Notes under the pieces: model-generated
Seen by the model: only the letters and a program-made list of their open reading frames with translations
Told to the model about the DNA's origin: nothing
The model's database searches: none
Program-made: the position numbers and the translations under genes
Assembly: GCF_015291645.1 (NCBI RefSeq)
Contig: NZ_CP030056.1
Location: 868,001-932,000, forward strand
Length of the DNA stretch: 64,000 nucleotides
Source of the DNA: Bradyrhizobium sp. CCBAU 53340
GTDB taxonomy: Bacteria; Pseudomonadota; Alphaproteobacteria; Rhizobiales; Xanthobacteraceae
Direction: 5' to 3'
Shown: positions 53,599 to 62,470 of the stretch, piece after piece
Layout of the letters: each line of letters opens with the position of its first letter
How positions within the stretch are numbered: the stretch's first letter is position 1

Positions 53599-54921
53599 AT
53601 GCAAACAATGGCCCAACCTTCTATCGATTTCATTCAGCCCGAGAAGCAAGTTGCAACGAGATCAATGACTATTGGTCTGGGCGGAGGCGTCGCGCTGGAG
53701 TGGTATGACTGGCAAGTCTACGGCTTCATGGCGGCTTTTCTATCTCCCCACTTCTTCCCTTCAAATGACCCGGTCGTTTCGCTGCTGGGAGCATTTGCCG
53801 TATTTGGAGCCGGATTCATTGCGCGGCCTCTGGGAGCGGCTTTGCTTGGTCCTATCGCAGATCGCATCAGCCATAAACGCGTCATGATGATCGCTGTTAC
53901 GGTCATGGCGCTATCTTCGTTCCTGATTGCGATCTTGCCGGCTCATAAGGACATCGGGACCCTTGCCACTGCAGCGCTGGTCATTCTTCGACTGATGCAA
54001 GGGCTTGCCACTGGCGCAGAGGCGGGCGTCGCCAATGCAATCGCCATCGAGTTGGCACCACCAGGTGAGGAGGGGCGGTATCTCGGCTTGATCAACGGTA
54101 CATTCATCATGTTGGGTTCGATCGGAGCAAGCCTCGTCGCTTTTCTGGTGAGCGCGGCCGTCGCCCCCGAGGTCATGCGCGAGTGGGCTTGGCGAGTGCC
54201 GTTTGCGGTCGGAGGCCTGCTTGGCGTCCTCATCTTCTTCCTGCGCCAAGCAATCCCGGAAACATTGATCGCCCGCGCTATGCATCATGACGAGATGTCG
54301 CGCGTTCAGAAAACCACCGGCGGCGTTTGGAAGGCGCTCTGGAATGTGCGACTGTCGCTTCTGGCCGTGATTTTGGTGATCGGCTCGGTGCAGCTCGCCA
54401 ACTACACGTACAACGTGGGCCTGCCCAACATCGCCAATGGTGTTTTCAAGGAAAACAGCACGTGGGTGTACGGCATCCTGACCCTCATGGGATTTTGCTG
54501 GATGGTCTTTTCACCTGCCATCGGTGCGTTTGCAGACAAGATAAAGCCCTCGCGCGCGTTCATCTTGATGCGCCTTCTGCTCATCCCAGCATTCTTCCTG
54601 ACGCTGCTCTATTCACACCAAAGCCTTCTGACCTACGCCATGGTGATGCTGGTTGGCGGGGCCATGGTGGGCTGCAATATGGCTCTCTACAACTTCATAG
54701 CCACAACCTTGATGCCGCGCACAGTGAGAACGACAGGCGTCGCCCTTGGTTACGCAATCGGTGTGACAATTTTCGGCGGTACCACGCCCTACCTGCTGGT
54801 ATGGTTGCAACGCGAGGACATGGCATGGATGTTCCCAATCTACGGGTCGCTCGTCGCTTTGCTCAGCGTGGTCGTATATCAGATCGCTAAAAAGCGCGGC
54901 TGCATCTATGTAGGCGAGTGA
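53599..54921 (+). CDS. MHS-type major facilitator transporter
   Basis: A 440-residue membrane protein when started at MQTMAQPSIDF (53599, preceded by GGAAG). It has the metabolite:H+ symporter pattern GGGVALEWYDWQVYGFMAAF (first helix with the charged pair), FGAGFIARPLGAALLGPIAD with a loop RISHKRVMM (2-3 loop), and LRLMQGLATGAEAGVANAIA. About 12 segments are visible. The family carries organic acids such as alpha-ketoglutarate, shikimate and citrate with protons. Its place in the cluster suggests uptake of a sugar acid or oligogalacturonide-derived acid. A strong hairpin (55112-55145) follows it. Confidence 0.85.
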   Translation: MQTMAQPSIDFIQPEKQVATRSMTIGLGGGVALEWYDWQVYGFMAAFLSPHFFPSNDPVVSLLGAFAVFGAGFIARPLGAALLGPIADRISHKRVMMIAVTVMALSSFLIAILPAHKDIGTLATAALVILRLMQGLATGAEAGVANAIAIELAPPGEEGRYLGLINGTFIMLGSIGASLVAFLVSAAVAPEVMREWAWRVPFAVGGLLGVLIFFLRQAIPETLIARAMHHDEMSRVQKTTGGVWKALWNVRLSLLAVILVIGSVQLANYTYNVGLPNIANGVFKENSTWVYGILTLMGFCWMVFSPAIGAFADKIKPSRAFILMRLLLIPAFFLTLLYSHQSLLTYAMVMLVGGAMVGCNMALYNFIATTLMPRTVRTTGVALGYAIGVTIFGGTTPYLLVWLQREDMAWMFPIYGSLVALLSVVVYQIAKKRGCIYVGE

Positions 54922-55111
54922 TAACAGTCTTGTTAGGGCACTCCAGAGAGGTCCGGCCGATCGGCGGCTCCCCTCTGGAAAGGCAATGGTCTCAGTGGAA
55001 CAGCGGCTGAACAAGAAACCCTTGATCTCTCCAGCCGTCAAATGCGCCCCTAGGTCCGTTCCAAGCCGCTTTAAGGATTTCGGCCGGGGTAACGCGAGAG
55101 TGACACAGAGA

Positions 55112-55145
55112 GCGCTCGCCGCTGGCCTTCGCCAGCAGCGAGTGC
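55112..55145 (+). terminator. Hairpin terminator between convergent genes
   Basis: GCGCTCGCCGCTGGC and GCCAGCAGCGAGTGC form a 15-bp stem with one mismatch and a CTTC tetraloop, followed by CATTTTAGATTTCTT. It lies between the transporter gene and the convergent GH88-type gene, so it may end the transporter message; there is no T run on the other strand. Confidence 0.6.
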
Positions 55146-55149
55146 CATT

Positions 55150-56301
55150 TTAGATTTCTTCAGGCCGCAACCTGCCGGTTAGCAAATGAAGCGCCTCGAA
55201 CAAGTAGTAGCTACCAAAGATCAATTCGGCATTACTGACGTAGTCCTCGGCTCTCGAATCCCCGCGCTTGTTGAAGCATCCTTCCACCAGCATGCCGGCT
55301 GGACGGCTATCGTTCTTATGAACCGGAGTGAGATATCGTTCGACCAGCGCCAAAGCGGTGCGTTCTCCGGCGCTACGGTATTGCCGCCGCTTACTGTCAG
55401 TCGGCGCAATCGAGCTCAATTTTAGAAGAGCCGATGCCATAAAAGCGGTCGCCGCAGTGTCCCGCTCGACGTTGGGCGCTTTAGGAGCGTCAAAATCCCA
55501 GTACGACACGCAATCATCTGGCACATGGGCGAGCCACCAGTCGGCCCCGTTCATGGCGGCTTGACGCCATCGCTCCTCTCCGCCGCCGGAAAAGTAGCTG
55601 ATCGTCGAGCACACCACGCCCCACGCCTGTGCTCTTGCCCAAACGCTGTTCTCGCTGAAGCCCTTGTGTGTGTAGCGTCGGAGAACCTTGCCGGTCTCGG
55701 GATCGAGGGAGGAGGACTGGATGAAGGATCCGTCCTCACGCTGATGGACGGTCAGAACTTTATCCGTATGATTGGCAGCCACTTCGCGCATCGCGCGGTC
55801 GTCTAGAGTTCGAGCGGCCCAAAACAGCAGCAATGAGACGACCAAACTGTCGACGCTGCTTGCAGTGGCTCCCACGTCAGCGCCCTCCTCGGCATTCGCG
55901 CCAAGGGGCACAAGACCAAGGTGATGGTTGTAGCGTTGCTTCAGATCTCGTGCCGCCGCAAGGCCGAGCGTCCGCGCGCGGTGACTTCCGGTGAGCAGCG
56001 AACCCAGTCCGGCCCCGTAATAGAAGGTCGCAGCCTTGAACGCGGTATCGGCCGAGACGCGCGGTTCAAGACGCTCGCAACCTCGTTCTGCAAGATCTCT
56101 GAAGCGCTCGCCGCCGTTACTCCGCGAGGCAAGCCAAAGCATCCCCAGCCAATAGCCGCCGGTCCAGTCTCCGTTTGAAGTTGTCGTCCAGGTGCCGCTC
56201 TCCGGATCTGCCCAATGTGGATAGGCGTCGCCAACTTGTTGAGCTGTATTCTCGATCCGCCGCATCATACGTGCGATCGCTTCTTCCCAGTCTATGCTCA
56301 T
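55150..56301 (-). CDS. GH88/GH105-type unsaturated uronyl hydrolase
   Basis: A 383-residue protein started at the ATG at 56301 with GAGGAG before it. It has the pattern of (alpha/alpha)6-barrel hydrolases that open unsaturated uronic acid ends of pectin or glycosaminoglycan fragments: WTTTSNGDWTGGYWLGMLWL, GATASSVDSLVVSLLLFWAA (with the likely catalytic Asp), YTHKGFSENSVWARAQAWGV and YWDFDAPKAPNVERDTAATA. No signal peptide is present, so it acts in the cytoplasm on imported unsaturated oligosaccharides. The regulatory 21-bp element at 56393-56413 links it to the rest of the cluster. Confidence 0.85.
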   Translation of the reverse strand: MSIDWEEAIARMMRRIENTAQQVGDAYPHWADPESGTWTTTSNGDWTGGYWLGMLWLASRSNGGERFRDLAERGCERLEPRVSADTAFKAATFYYGAGLGSLLTGSHRARTLGLAAARDLKQRYNHHLGLVPLGANAEEGADVGATASSVDSLVVSLLLFWAARTLDDRAMREVAANHTDKVLTVHQREDGSFIQSSSLDPETGKVLRRYTHKGFSENSVWARAQAWGVVCSTISYFSGGGEERWRQAAMNGADWWLAHVPDDCVSYWDFDAPKAPNVERDTAATAFMASALLKLSSIAPTDSKRRQYRSAGERTALALVERYLTPVHKNDSRPAGMLVEGCFNKRGDSRAEDYVSNAELIFGSYYLFEALHLLTGRLRPEEI

Positions 56302-56304
56302 CAA

Positions 56305-56755
56305 AGCTCCTCGTGAAAATGCAGGATGGTTCCACCTGAAAGCGGGTTCTCACCATTGCTTCACTTGAGAGCTTCTCATGATTATTGCATTATATCAATC
56401 TGAAATTGGGATAGTGTATTTGCTCAACGAGGTAGGTCTTGCTACATTCAATCGGGCTCCCAGCGTGATGCCGCCAGGTCCCGAAAAGCAGCGCATGATG
56501 TTCAGCGCGGTATCAAAGTAGTCTGCGTTTGCTTGCAGGGATATTGGCGCACAGTGGAGCGCTGGCGCGCCGGCCCGAAGTTGATCTATCGATCGAGCCT
56601 TCTCAACGGTCGTCCTGGCTCGACAAACGCCGCATCCAGCCTCTGACGAGGGATTGCCGCTACGCCCAATGGGCGAGCATTCGGTAGCCCGCGTGGCGCA
56701 TGTCCTTTTGCCAGGTGACTTGCTTGCCGGGTGACCTGCGCCGCGGCAGTAGTCA
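56305..56755. other. Intergenic region with one copy of the 21-bp element
   Basis: Apart from the element at 56393-56413 and the promoter of the GH88-type gene, no gene or terminator is recognised. The left boundary of moc-like operon 2 is its reductase stop at 56756. Confidence 0.4.
56393..56413. promoter_or_regulatory. TATCAAT...TGGGATA regulatory element before the GH88-type gene
   Basis: On the minus strand it reads TATCCCAATTTCAGATTGATA, the same length and the same ends as the element at 48633-48653. It is about 95 bp upstream of the GH88-type start. Confidence 0.55.
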
Positions 56756-57988
56756 CTAAAGAAGCTGCTTCAAGTTCAGCGCCGGATTAGCGAGCGCCTC
56801 TGCCTCGACCTTCAGTTCCCGCCTAATGATCGTCTCTGCAACTCGGATTTCCTTCGCAACGGCGCCGAGGCTTCCAAACCCACAAGCAGCCACGAGGCGC
56901 CCGCCGTCGACAAGGGAGAATAGAAGTTGGCCCCTCGGGCCTAGGCTTCTGACGACCGGGATTTCTCCGCCGCAGCAGAGGCCGACCATTTGCAAAGTCT
57001 CATCGTATTGGTCCGACCAGAACCAGGGGAGATCGTCATACGGACGATCCTCGCCCACCATATTCGCCGCCGCAATCACCCCTTGCCGCTGCGCGTTGCG
57101 CCAAGCTTCCAGCCTGATCCGCTTTCCGTAAAGGCGATGTGGAAAGGAACAGCAGTCCCCCGCTGCGAATACGCGCGGATCCGATGTGGCCAGCATTTCG
57201 TCAAGCGCGATGCCGTTGTCGACAGCGAGCCCCGCCGCTTGCGCCAGTTCGACGTTGGGGGTTGCACCGACCCCCACGATCACGAGATCGGCAAGATGTC
57301 TTTGGCCCCCGGCCAGTACCACGCAGGAGCGTCCTTCACAAAGCTCGATACGTTCAACGACTGCCGTTGTCTCGATCCGTACCCCAGAACGCTCGTGCTT
57401 GGCCCTGATCAGTTCAGCTATGCCAACTGGCACTGCCCGGGAAAGTATGCGCGATCCTGCTTCGAAGACGATGACCGAAGCGCCTCGCAAGATCGAGCTC
57501 GCAGCAACCTCGAGCCCGATAAAGCCGCCGCCGATCACAGCCATCTCGCAGCCTTGGCCGATTAACTCGCGAAGGCGTGTGGCATCCTCATACGACCTAA
57601 GCGTTGCGACCCTTGATCCCTCAGCAATTGGCACGTTCAGGTCACGCGGACGAGCGCCAGTGGCCAAGAGGAGGCGATGATAGCCTATCTTGGCCCCATT
57701 CGAGAGAATCACCATGCTGGCCGTGCGATCAATCGAGACCACCTCACAGCCGTGGCGATAATCGATCTTCAATTCGGAAAGCCGCTCTGACGTCACAATC
57801 GTCTTCGGCCCAGGCCTCGTCTCATCGACCAGAACTGCTTTGGAGAGAGGAGGGCGCTCATACGGGAGACTGCTTTCGTTGCCGATCAACACCACGCTCT
57901 CTTCCCAGCCGCGCTCGCGCAGCGCCAGGGCGGCTGCCGTGCCAGCTTCGCCGGCGCCAACAATGGCAATCGTCGAATGAGTACTCAA
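56756..57988 (-). CDS. FAD-dependent ferredoxin reductase (MocF-like), operon 2
   Basis: A 410-residue reductase. The start is a TTG at 57988 that overlaps the stop of the preceding gene (TTGA), and no nearer ATG fits the alignment. The FAD motif is IAIVGAGEAGTAAALAL, followed by LPYERPPLSKAVL; the NAD motif is MAVIGGGFIGLEVAASS and the second FAD motif RVFAAGDCCSFPH. It is the last gene of a six-gene operon and the natural partner of the Rieske protein at 58878. It resembles 16520-17806 and 13647-14882. Confidence 0.86.
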   Translation of the reverse strand: MSTHSTIAIVGAGEAGTAAALALRERGWEESVVLIGNESSLPYERPPLSKAVLVDETRPGPKTIVTSERLSELKIDYRHGCEVVSIDRTASMVILSNGAKIGYHRLLLATGARPRDLNVPIAEGSRVATLRSYEDATRLRELIGQGCEMAVIGGGFIGLEVAASSILRGASVIVFEAGSRILSRAVPVGIAELIRAKHERSGVRIETTAVVERIELCEGRSCVVLAGGQRHLADLVIVGVGATPNVELAQAAGLAVDNGIALDEMLATSDPRVFAAGDCCSFPHRLYGKRIRLEAWRNAQRQGVIAAANMVGEDRPYDDLPWFWSDQYDETLQMVGLCCGGEIPVVRSLGPRGQLLFSLVDGGRLVAACGFGSLGAVAKEIRVAETIIRRELKVEAEALANPALNLKQLL

Positions 57989-58860
57989 ATGGCCACCCCT
58001 CTTGCAGGCAGAGCCTGCTCCTCACTGGCCACGCTATCGAAGAGGTCACGGACTAGGGACCTAAGAAGAAGAGCTTCCTCCCAACGATCCGTCGTGTCCT
58101 TGCCTTGCCGATCGGTGATCGCATAGGGCTGCGGGCCAAGTTCGCAGGTAAAACTAAGGCAGGCACCCGTGCCTGCGCGCTTTCGCCAGCTTCGGAACCC
58201 GTATTTCCACCACCCCAGGAACAGATCCAGCCATATCCTGTGCTGAGGAAACGTGATCTCAACCTGAATTTGCTCGCGAGATGCAACCCGTCCATGAAAC
58301 GCCCAAGCGCGATCGAGCACCTGCCGCACCAGCGCTTCATCCTCGTCCGAGATGGGATACCAGAACTCCCGACCCAGCAGGATGTGCGACAAATCGGCAA
58401 GGATCCGCATCCCGGGCACCTCGTCCATCAGATCGAGAGTAAAGAGGAGATCCGTGGTCATCCTGTTGCGATGCGTTTCGAAGTAGATCGGCATGCCTGC
58501 CTCTTCCGCCACCCTGATCCAGCCATCCAGCAGCGGGATACAATCGCTGACCCTGCGCGGACGGATGTCTGGCTGGACGTTGAGATGCAGAACGTTGATC
58601 TGCTTGGCGAGGTCGATGGCAGACTTCAAGTGATCGATCGTCTGCGGGAAGCACATGCCCTCGACTGCAAGCCCGGAACCGTTCAAAGCGCGTGCGATCA
58701 GGTTGACGCGTCCTGGATCATTGCAGGACGTAGAGATCCCGTCGAACCCCGCTTGCTGTATCATCGCCAGGTTTTCATCGAGAGAACGTTCGAAACCGTC
58801 AGGCTGCCGCCGCTCCATGGCCCAGAGGGACTGCAAGACAAGTAAACGCTGTGAGGTCAT
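57985..58860 (-). CDS. TIM-barrel sugar isomerase-like protein, operon 2
   Basis: A 291-residue paralogue of 15661-16512 that starts MTSQRLLVLQSLWAMERR and keeps the same key stretches: FDGISTSC, HLNVQPDIRPRRVSDCIP, IYFETHRNRMTTDLLF, ILADLSHILLGREFW and CELGPQPYAITD. The retention of the Glu/His/Asp/Glu set in both copies supports metal-dependent isomerase, epimerase or dehydratase chemistry. It starts 17 bp after the Rieske gene stop. Because it is linked twice to the same oxygenase parts, it probably acts on the demethylated product or its precursor. Confidence 0.78.
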   Translation of the reverse strand: MTSQRLLVLQSLWAMERRQPDGFERSLDENLAMIQQAGFDGISTSCNDPGRVNLIARALNGSGLAVEGMCFPQTIDHLKSAIDLAKQINVLHLNVQPDIRPRRVSDCIPLLDGWIRVAEEAGMPIYFETHRNRMTTDLLFTLDLMDEVPGMRILADLSHILLGREFWYPISDEDEALVRQVLDRAWAFHGRVASREQIQVEITFPQHRIWLDLFLGWWKYGFRSWRKRAGTGACLSFTCELGPQPYAITDRQGKDTTDRWEEALLLRSLVRDLFDSVASEEQALPARGVAI

Positions 58861-58877
58861 CCGCAGCTCTCACCCGC

Positions 58878-59198
58878 TCAGACCTTGACCATAACAATGC
58901 CATTCTCGATTTTTACCTCGTAACTCTGCAAGTCGACGCATGCGGGCAGCGCACGCGACTCGCCCGTTCGATAGTCGAAGGTGCCGAAGTGTTTCGGGCA
59001 TTCGATAATTCCGCCATCGACAATGCCATCCGCAAGATGGACCTTCTCGTGTGAGCAGTGGCCGTCCATCGCGAAGTAATCGCCCTCGGGCGAGCGAACA
59101 ATCACAAACGTGCGGCCGCCGTGATCGAGGCGGCGAACCTCTTCAGGCCTCAAAGCGTCCGCAGCGCAGGCCGCCACCCATTCAGCTTGTTTAGTCAT
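58878..59198 (-). CDS. Rieske [2Fe-2S] ferredoxin (MocE-like), operon 2
   Basis: A 106-residue soluble ferredoxin with ligands Cys48-x-His50 (GHCSHEKVHL) and Cys67-x2-His70 (ECPKHFGTFD). The size is typical of bacterial dioxygenase-type ferredoxins. It lies between the hydroxylase gene (upstream, 129 bp away) and the TIM-barrel gene, and the electron path reductase to Rieske to hydroxylase is encoded complete within this operon. Confidence 0.88.
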   Translation of the reverse strand: MTKQAEWVAACAADALRPEEVRRLDHGGRTFVIVRSPEGDYFAMDGHCSHEKVHLADGIVDGGIIECPKHFGTFDYRTGESRALPACVDLQSYEVKIENGIVMVKV

Positions 59199-59327
59199 AT
59201 CTAGTCCTCAATCTTCAACTGGCGGCGATCAATCGGCTGTGGCTCAGTCGCGCAGCGTGCGCCAGTACCGTTGCGGCGCAAGGGCTGCCTCAACGTGACA
59301 GGCCTTCGGAGCCTCCCCGCTTCGGCG

Positions 59328-60323
59328 CTAACCGCCGCGCACCCACTTCTTGGCCTTTATGCGCTTATACATTCTCTCGTCGGCCTCTGGAGAGCCGTCG
59401 TGAGCCGTGCCGAACCACTCGTCGAGCGGGATGCGGCGTTCACCGTAGTTCACCTCGAAATACTTGTGGTGCAGGTAATGGTAGAAGTTGTCGGTGCTGA
59501 TCGCCTTCGCATCATCCACGACCACGCGGTCGAAACCGGTATGTGACTTTGCGGGGGACAGTCCCGCGTGCATCAGCTGAAACATTGCGTGCAGCGGATG
59601 GGACGGAAGAACGAAATGAATCAATACCCCTGAGAAGTAAGCGATGTGTTCCAGTGTCGACGCCGAGAGGCCGGACCACGGCCCCGGATTGACGTTCTTG
59701 TGGTGGACCTTGTGGATGAGATGGTACAGCGGCCCAATATGGATGAGGCGGTGAATGAGGTAAAAGTGCAGTTCGCGCCACGCCGGCATCACCAGCACGA
59801 GTGCAGCACAATATAGCGGATGCGCTGCGAAATCGACGTAAGGCAAGCGGTCGTTCGCGTACATCCACCAGGTGAGCGCCTCATATGCACTCCATACAGG
59901 CACGGCGCTGCACATGGTCCAGAATATGTTCTCGGCCGTCTGACTTCCGAACATGAAGGTCGGGTTGTGCGCATCCGGCCACTTTGCATTGTATTTAAAC
60001 GCCGTCTGCTGACGCCGCTCGATATAAAGAATGAAATGGAAGGTGCCGTAGAGGAGGAGAGTCAAAGCGGTGTTACGAAGCAGAATGAGCAGTATCCAGT
60101 CGGCGTGGAGTTCTCGCATCGTATCGAGCGATGGAGTGAGATAAGTCCACGATACAAGAGAGATCAGGAAATAGACCGTATTCCAGGGCAGGAGATAGCC
60201 CGGTAACCAGCGCAGTATTTTCAGCGGTTGCACCGGCCAGACAAAAATCGGCGCACGTTCGGGCTTCTTCTTTGGTACCCAATTGCCCCGCTTATCGCGC
60301 GTGCCGTACAATGCTTCGTCCAT
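59328..60323 (-). CDS. Membrane di-iron hydroxylase (MocD-like), operon 2
   Basis: A 331-residue protein started at MDEALYGTRDK (60323, GGAG upstream), which aligns with the N-terminus of copy 1; an ATG 12 bp further upstream is less likely. Hydrophobic segments occupy about 46-66, 80-100, 138-158 and 168-190. The histidine boxes are HFYLIHRLIH, HKVHHKNVN and HYLHHKYFEVNY. It should insert one oxygen atom using electrons from the Rieske protein, for example to remove a methyl group. Copy 1 is at 19816-20829. The two copies differ clearly, so they may have different substrates. Confidence 0.82.
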   Translation of the reverse strand: MDEALYGTRDKRGNWVPKKKPERAPIFVWPVQPLKILRWLPGYLLPWNTVYFLISLVSWTYLTPSLDTMRELHADWILLILLRNTALTLLLYGTFHFILYIERRQQTAFKYNAKWPDAHNPTFMFGSQTAENIFWTMCSAVPVWSAYEALTWWMYANDRLPYVDFAAHPLYCAALVLVMPAWRELHFYLIHRLIHIGPLYHLIHKVHHKNVNPGPWSGLSASTLEHIAYFSGVLIHFVLPSHPLHAMFQLMHAGLSPAKSHTGFDRVVVDDAKAISTDNFYHYLHHKYFEVNYGERRIPLDEWFGTAHDGSPEADERMYKRIKAKKWVRGG

Positions 60324-60421
60324 ATTGCACTCCATTGCCGCTTCAAGGCAGACAGCTCGTGTGTTAGATCCTTCGCCGGCTGATTGAGATCAGCTCTCGT
60401 CGCCGTCGCAAGAGCTTTAGA

Positions 60422-61258
60422 TCAATCGCCAAAGCCCGAGTCTTTTAGTCTCGACACGAAGGCCGCATATTCATCGTCGGCGATGTCCGATATTTCCTGC
60501 GGGCCTGGAAAGCCATTTGCGGTGACGTCAGCACGGAATGCGCTGAGAGCTTTCACGCGCTCCTGTTTGATGCGCTCCTGCAGGGCCTGAAGATCTCCAT
60601 AGACCCGAGCGTGCCGGGGCCGCCGGCCTTCGCCACCGCATATGTCCTCGGTGAATAGAAAGATCACGTCAGCATCCGGTCCGGAGCCGAGCGAGACGGT
60701 CACCAGTCCGATCCGCCGGCGAATTTCCGACATGACCCGGGCTGGGATGACCTCGCATTCCACCGCAAAAGCGCCGGCTTCTTCTAGACGTCGGAAGCGC
60801 TGGAAGAGTGCCAAGGCTTCCTCCGCATATTTGCCGAAGGCGCGAAGCCTTCCGAGCCAGGTCGATTTTCTGGGAACGAGGCCCAAGTGACCGACAACCG
60901 GAATATCCTCGGCCGCGAGCATTGAGACGGTCGCCATGCCGCGTGCGGTGATCACCGCATCGGCCCCGTCGCTTAGCGCCTTCAAGGCGGTACGAAGGAT
61001 GTCGTCCTGTGTTACAGCATCGGCAAAGCCCAACGCGGCGGTGACGAAGAGGTGCTTTGAGCCCCTCCGTACGGCTTCCACGTTGCGGGCGCGGGTCACC
61101 AGCATTTCAATGCCGGCCTGCTCCGCGGCCGCTGCCTCCTCGGCGGTCTCGGCAGTGACCTGAGTGTAGCGCTTGCCCGACTTTCGGGAAGCGCGCAGGT
61201 CGGCCACCGTCACCGTGCGCTCGGCCTCGCGCGCCGCCCAATCGTAAATCCGCGGCAT
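60422..61258 (-). CDS. PanB-like protein (ketopantoate hydroxymethyltransferase family)
   Basis: A 278-residue TIM-barrel protein started at MPRIYDWAAREAE (61258). The C-terminal half carries family stretches VVGHLGLVPRKSTWLGRLRA, FAVECEVIPARVMSEIRRR (catalytic Glu region), SLGSGPDADVIFLFTEDICG and PRHARVYGDLQALQERI. True PanB starts differently and has a conserved metal-binding Asp pair; here the first half is divergent (AGIEMLVTRARNVEAV), so a role in pantothenate synthesis is doubtful. Being the second gene of the operon after a sugar kinase, it may cleave or form a C-C bond of the pathway intermediate. Confidence 0.72.
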   Translation of the reverse strand: MPRIYDWAAREAERTVTVADLRASRKSGKRYTQVTAETAEEAAAAEQAGIEMLVTRARNVEAVRRGSKHLFVTAALGFADAVTQDDILRTALKALSDGADAVITARGMATVSMLAAEDIPVVGHLGLVPRKSTWLGRLRAFGKYAEEALALFQRFRRLEEAGAFAVECEVIPARVMSEIRRRIGLVTVSLGSGPDADVIFLFTEDICGGEGRRPRHARVYGDLQALQERIKQERVKALSAFRADVTANGFPGPQEISDIADDEYAAFVSRLKDSGFGD

Positions 61259-61313
61259 ATCGTTCCAGTTCTCACTGTTCGCGCCCAAGGCGCATTGATT
61301 TCTTGTTGCTCTC

Positions 61314-62255
61314 TCATTCTGCAGCCGAGGCGCGCATTGTGCGATACATCTCGTCTGCTGCGGCGCGCCTCGCCATGCCGGGAATGACCCCTAGCTTTGT
61401 GCAGACCAGGGCACCGCAGCACACCCCGAAGCGCGCGGCCTCGATCACATCCCGCCCTTCCGCCAGAGCCACGGCGAAGCCGGAATTGAACGCGTCGCCA
61501 GCACCCGTCGTGTCCACTACGTCGACCACTGCAGCCGGAATGGTGGTATCGACCTTGTCGGTGACGATCAGTACACCACGGTCGCCAAGCGTCACGATCA
61601 CGTTGGCGGCCCCGCGCTTGCGCAACAGATCGACCAGCTCGCGCGAGGGCCGCGGATCATCCGGGCGCAGACCGAGCAGGATGCGAAGTTCGCTTTCATT
61701 CGGCGTCAGGAAATCGACCAACGGGAAGATTTCATCCGGCAGCGGTGCGGCCGGCGCCGGATTGAGAATGGTTTTCTTACCGTATTTGCGACCGAGCTCC
61801 ATCGCCCGCATAGCCACCTCGACCGGCGGCTCCAGGACCGCCATGACGAGGTCGCTCTCGCGAATGCGGCTCTCGGCGCGATCGACAAAAGCCGGATCCA
61901 TGGCGTTTGTGGCGCCATAATCCATGATAATGAAGTTCTCGCCTCGCTCATTGAGGATGATGAAGCCAACCGCCGTCGGCTTCTCGGTGATCTGCTTGAC
62001 ATGCGCCGTATCGACGCCCTCGGCCTTGTACAGATCAATGCCAATATCTGCGAATTGGTCTTTGCCGATGATCGCAACCAGCGACGAGTCCGCCCCGAGC
62101 CGCGCAGTGGCAACAGCCTGATTCGAACCTTTTCCGCCCGGGCCCATATCGAAACTGCTGCCTAACATCGTGACCCCGAAGACCGGGATGTTCGGAGCGC
62201 GAATGGTCAGTCCTACGGCGAAGCTGCCGACGACGGTAATTCTCGGTTTACTCAT
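61314..62255 (-). CDS. PfkB-family sugar kinase (ribokinase-like), operon 2
   Basis: A 313-residue kinase started at MSKPRITVVGSF (62255, preceded by AGGGGAGGAATTG). The signatures are FDMGPGGKGSNQAVATARLG (about 36-55), DFLTPNESELRILLGL and the catalytic DVVDTTGAGDAFNSGFA. It is the first gene of operon 2, with a 215-bp gap to the divergent AraC-type gene. It probably phosphorylates the sugar or cyclitol handled by the pathway. Confidence 0.88.
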   Translation of the reverse strand: MSKPRITVVGSFAVGLTIRAPNIPVFGVTMLGSSFDMGPGGKGSNQAVATARLGADSSLVAIIGKDQFADIGIDLYKAEGVDTAHVKQITEKPTAVGFIILNERGENFIIMDYGATNAMDPAFVDRAESRIRESDLVMAVLEPPVEVAMRAMELGRKYGKKTILNPAPAAPLPDEIFPLVDFLTPNESELRILLGLRPDDPRPSRELVDLLRKRGAANVIVTLGDRGVLIVTDKVDTTIPAAVVDVVDTTGAGDAFNSGFAVALAEGRDVIEAARFGVCCGALVCTKLGVIPGMARRAAADEMYRTMRASAAE

Positions 62256-62470
62256 CAATTCCTCCCCTGAAAGTGCCTGAGATCAAGGCGTGGCGTGGAA
62301 TGCCTCCACCACGTCGCCACAAGGGCCCTGCGCGCGGTGGCGCAGTTTCGTGGGCCGTGAGCATCGGCACCGGTCCTCCCTGAGCTCCCTCAGCGATCTC
62401 TATGGATACAAAACGTGCATCCGGGAGCCTGATCACGAGCTCATTTGTTAGTCATTGACATCGAGCCTAG

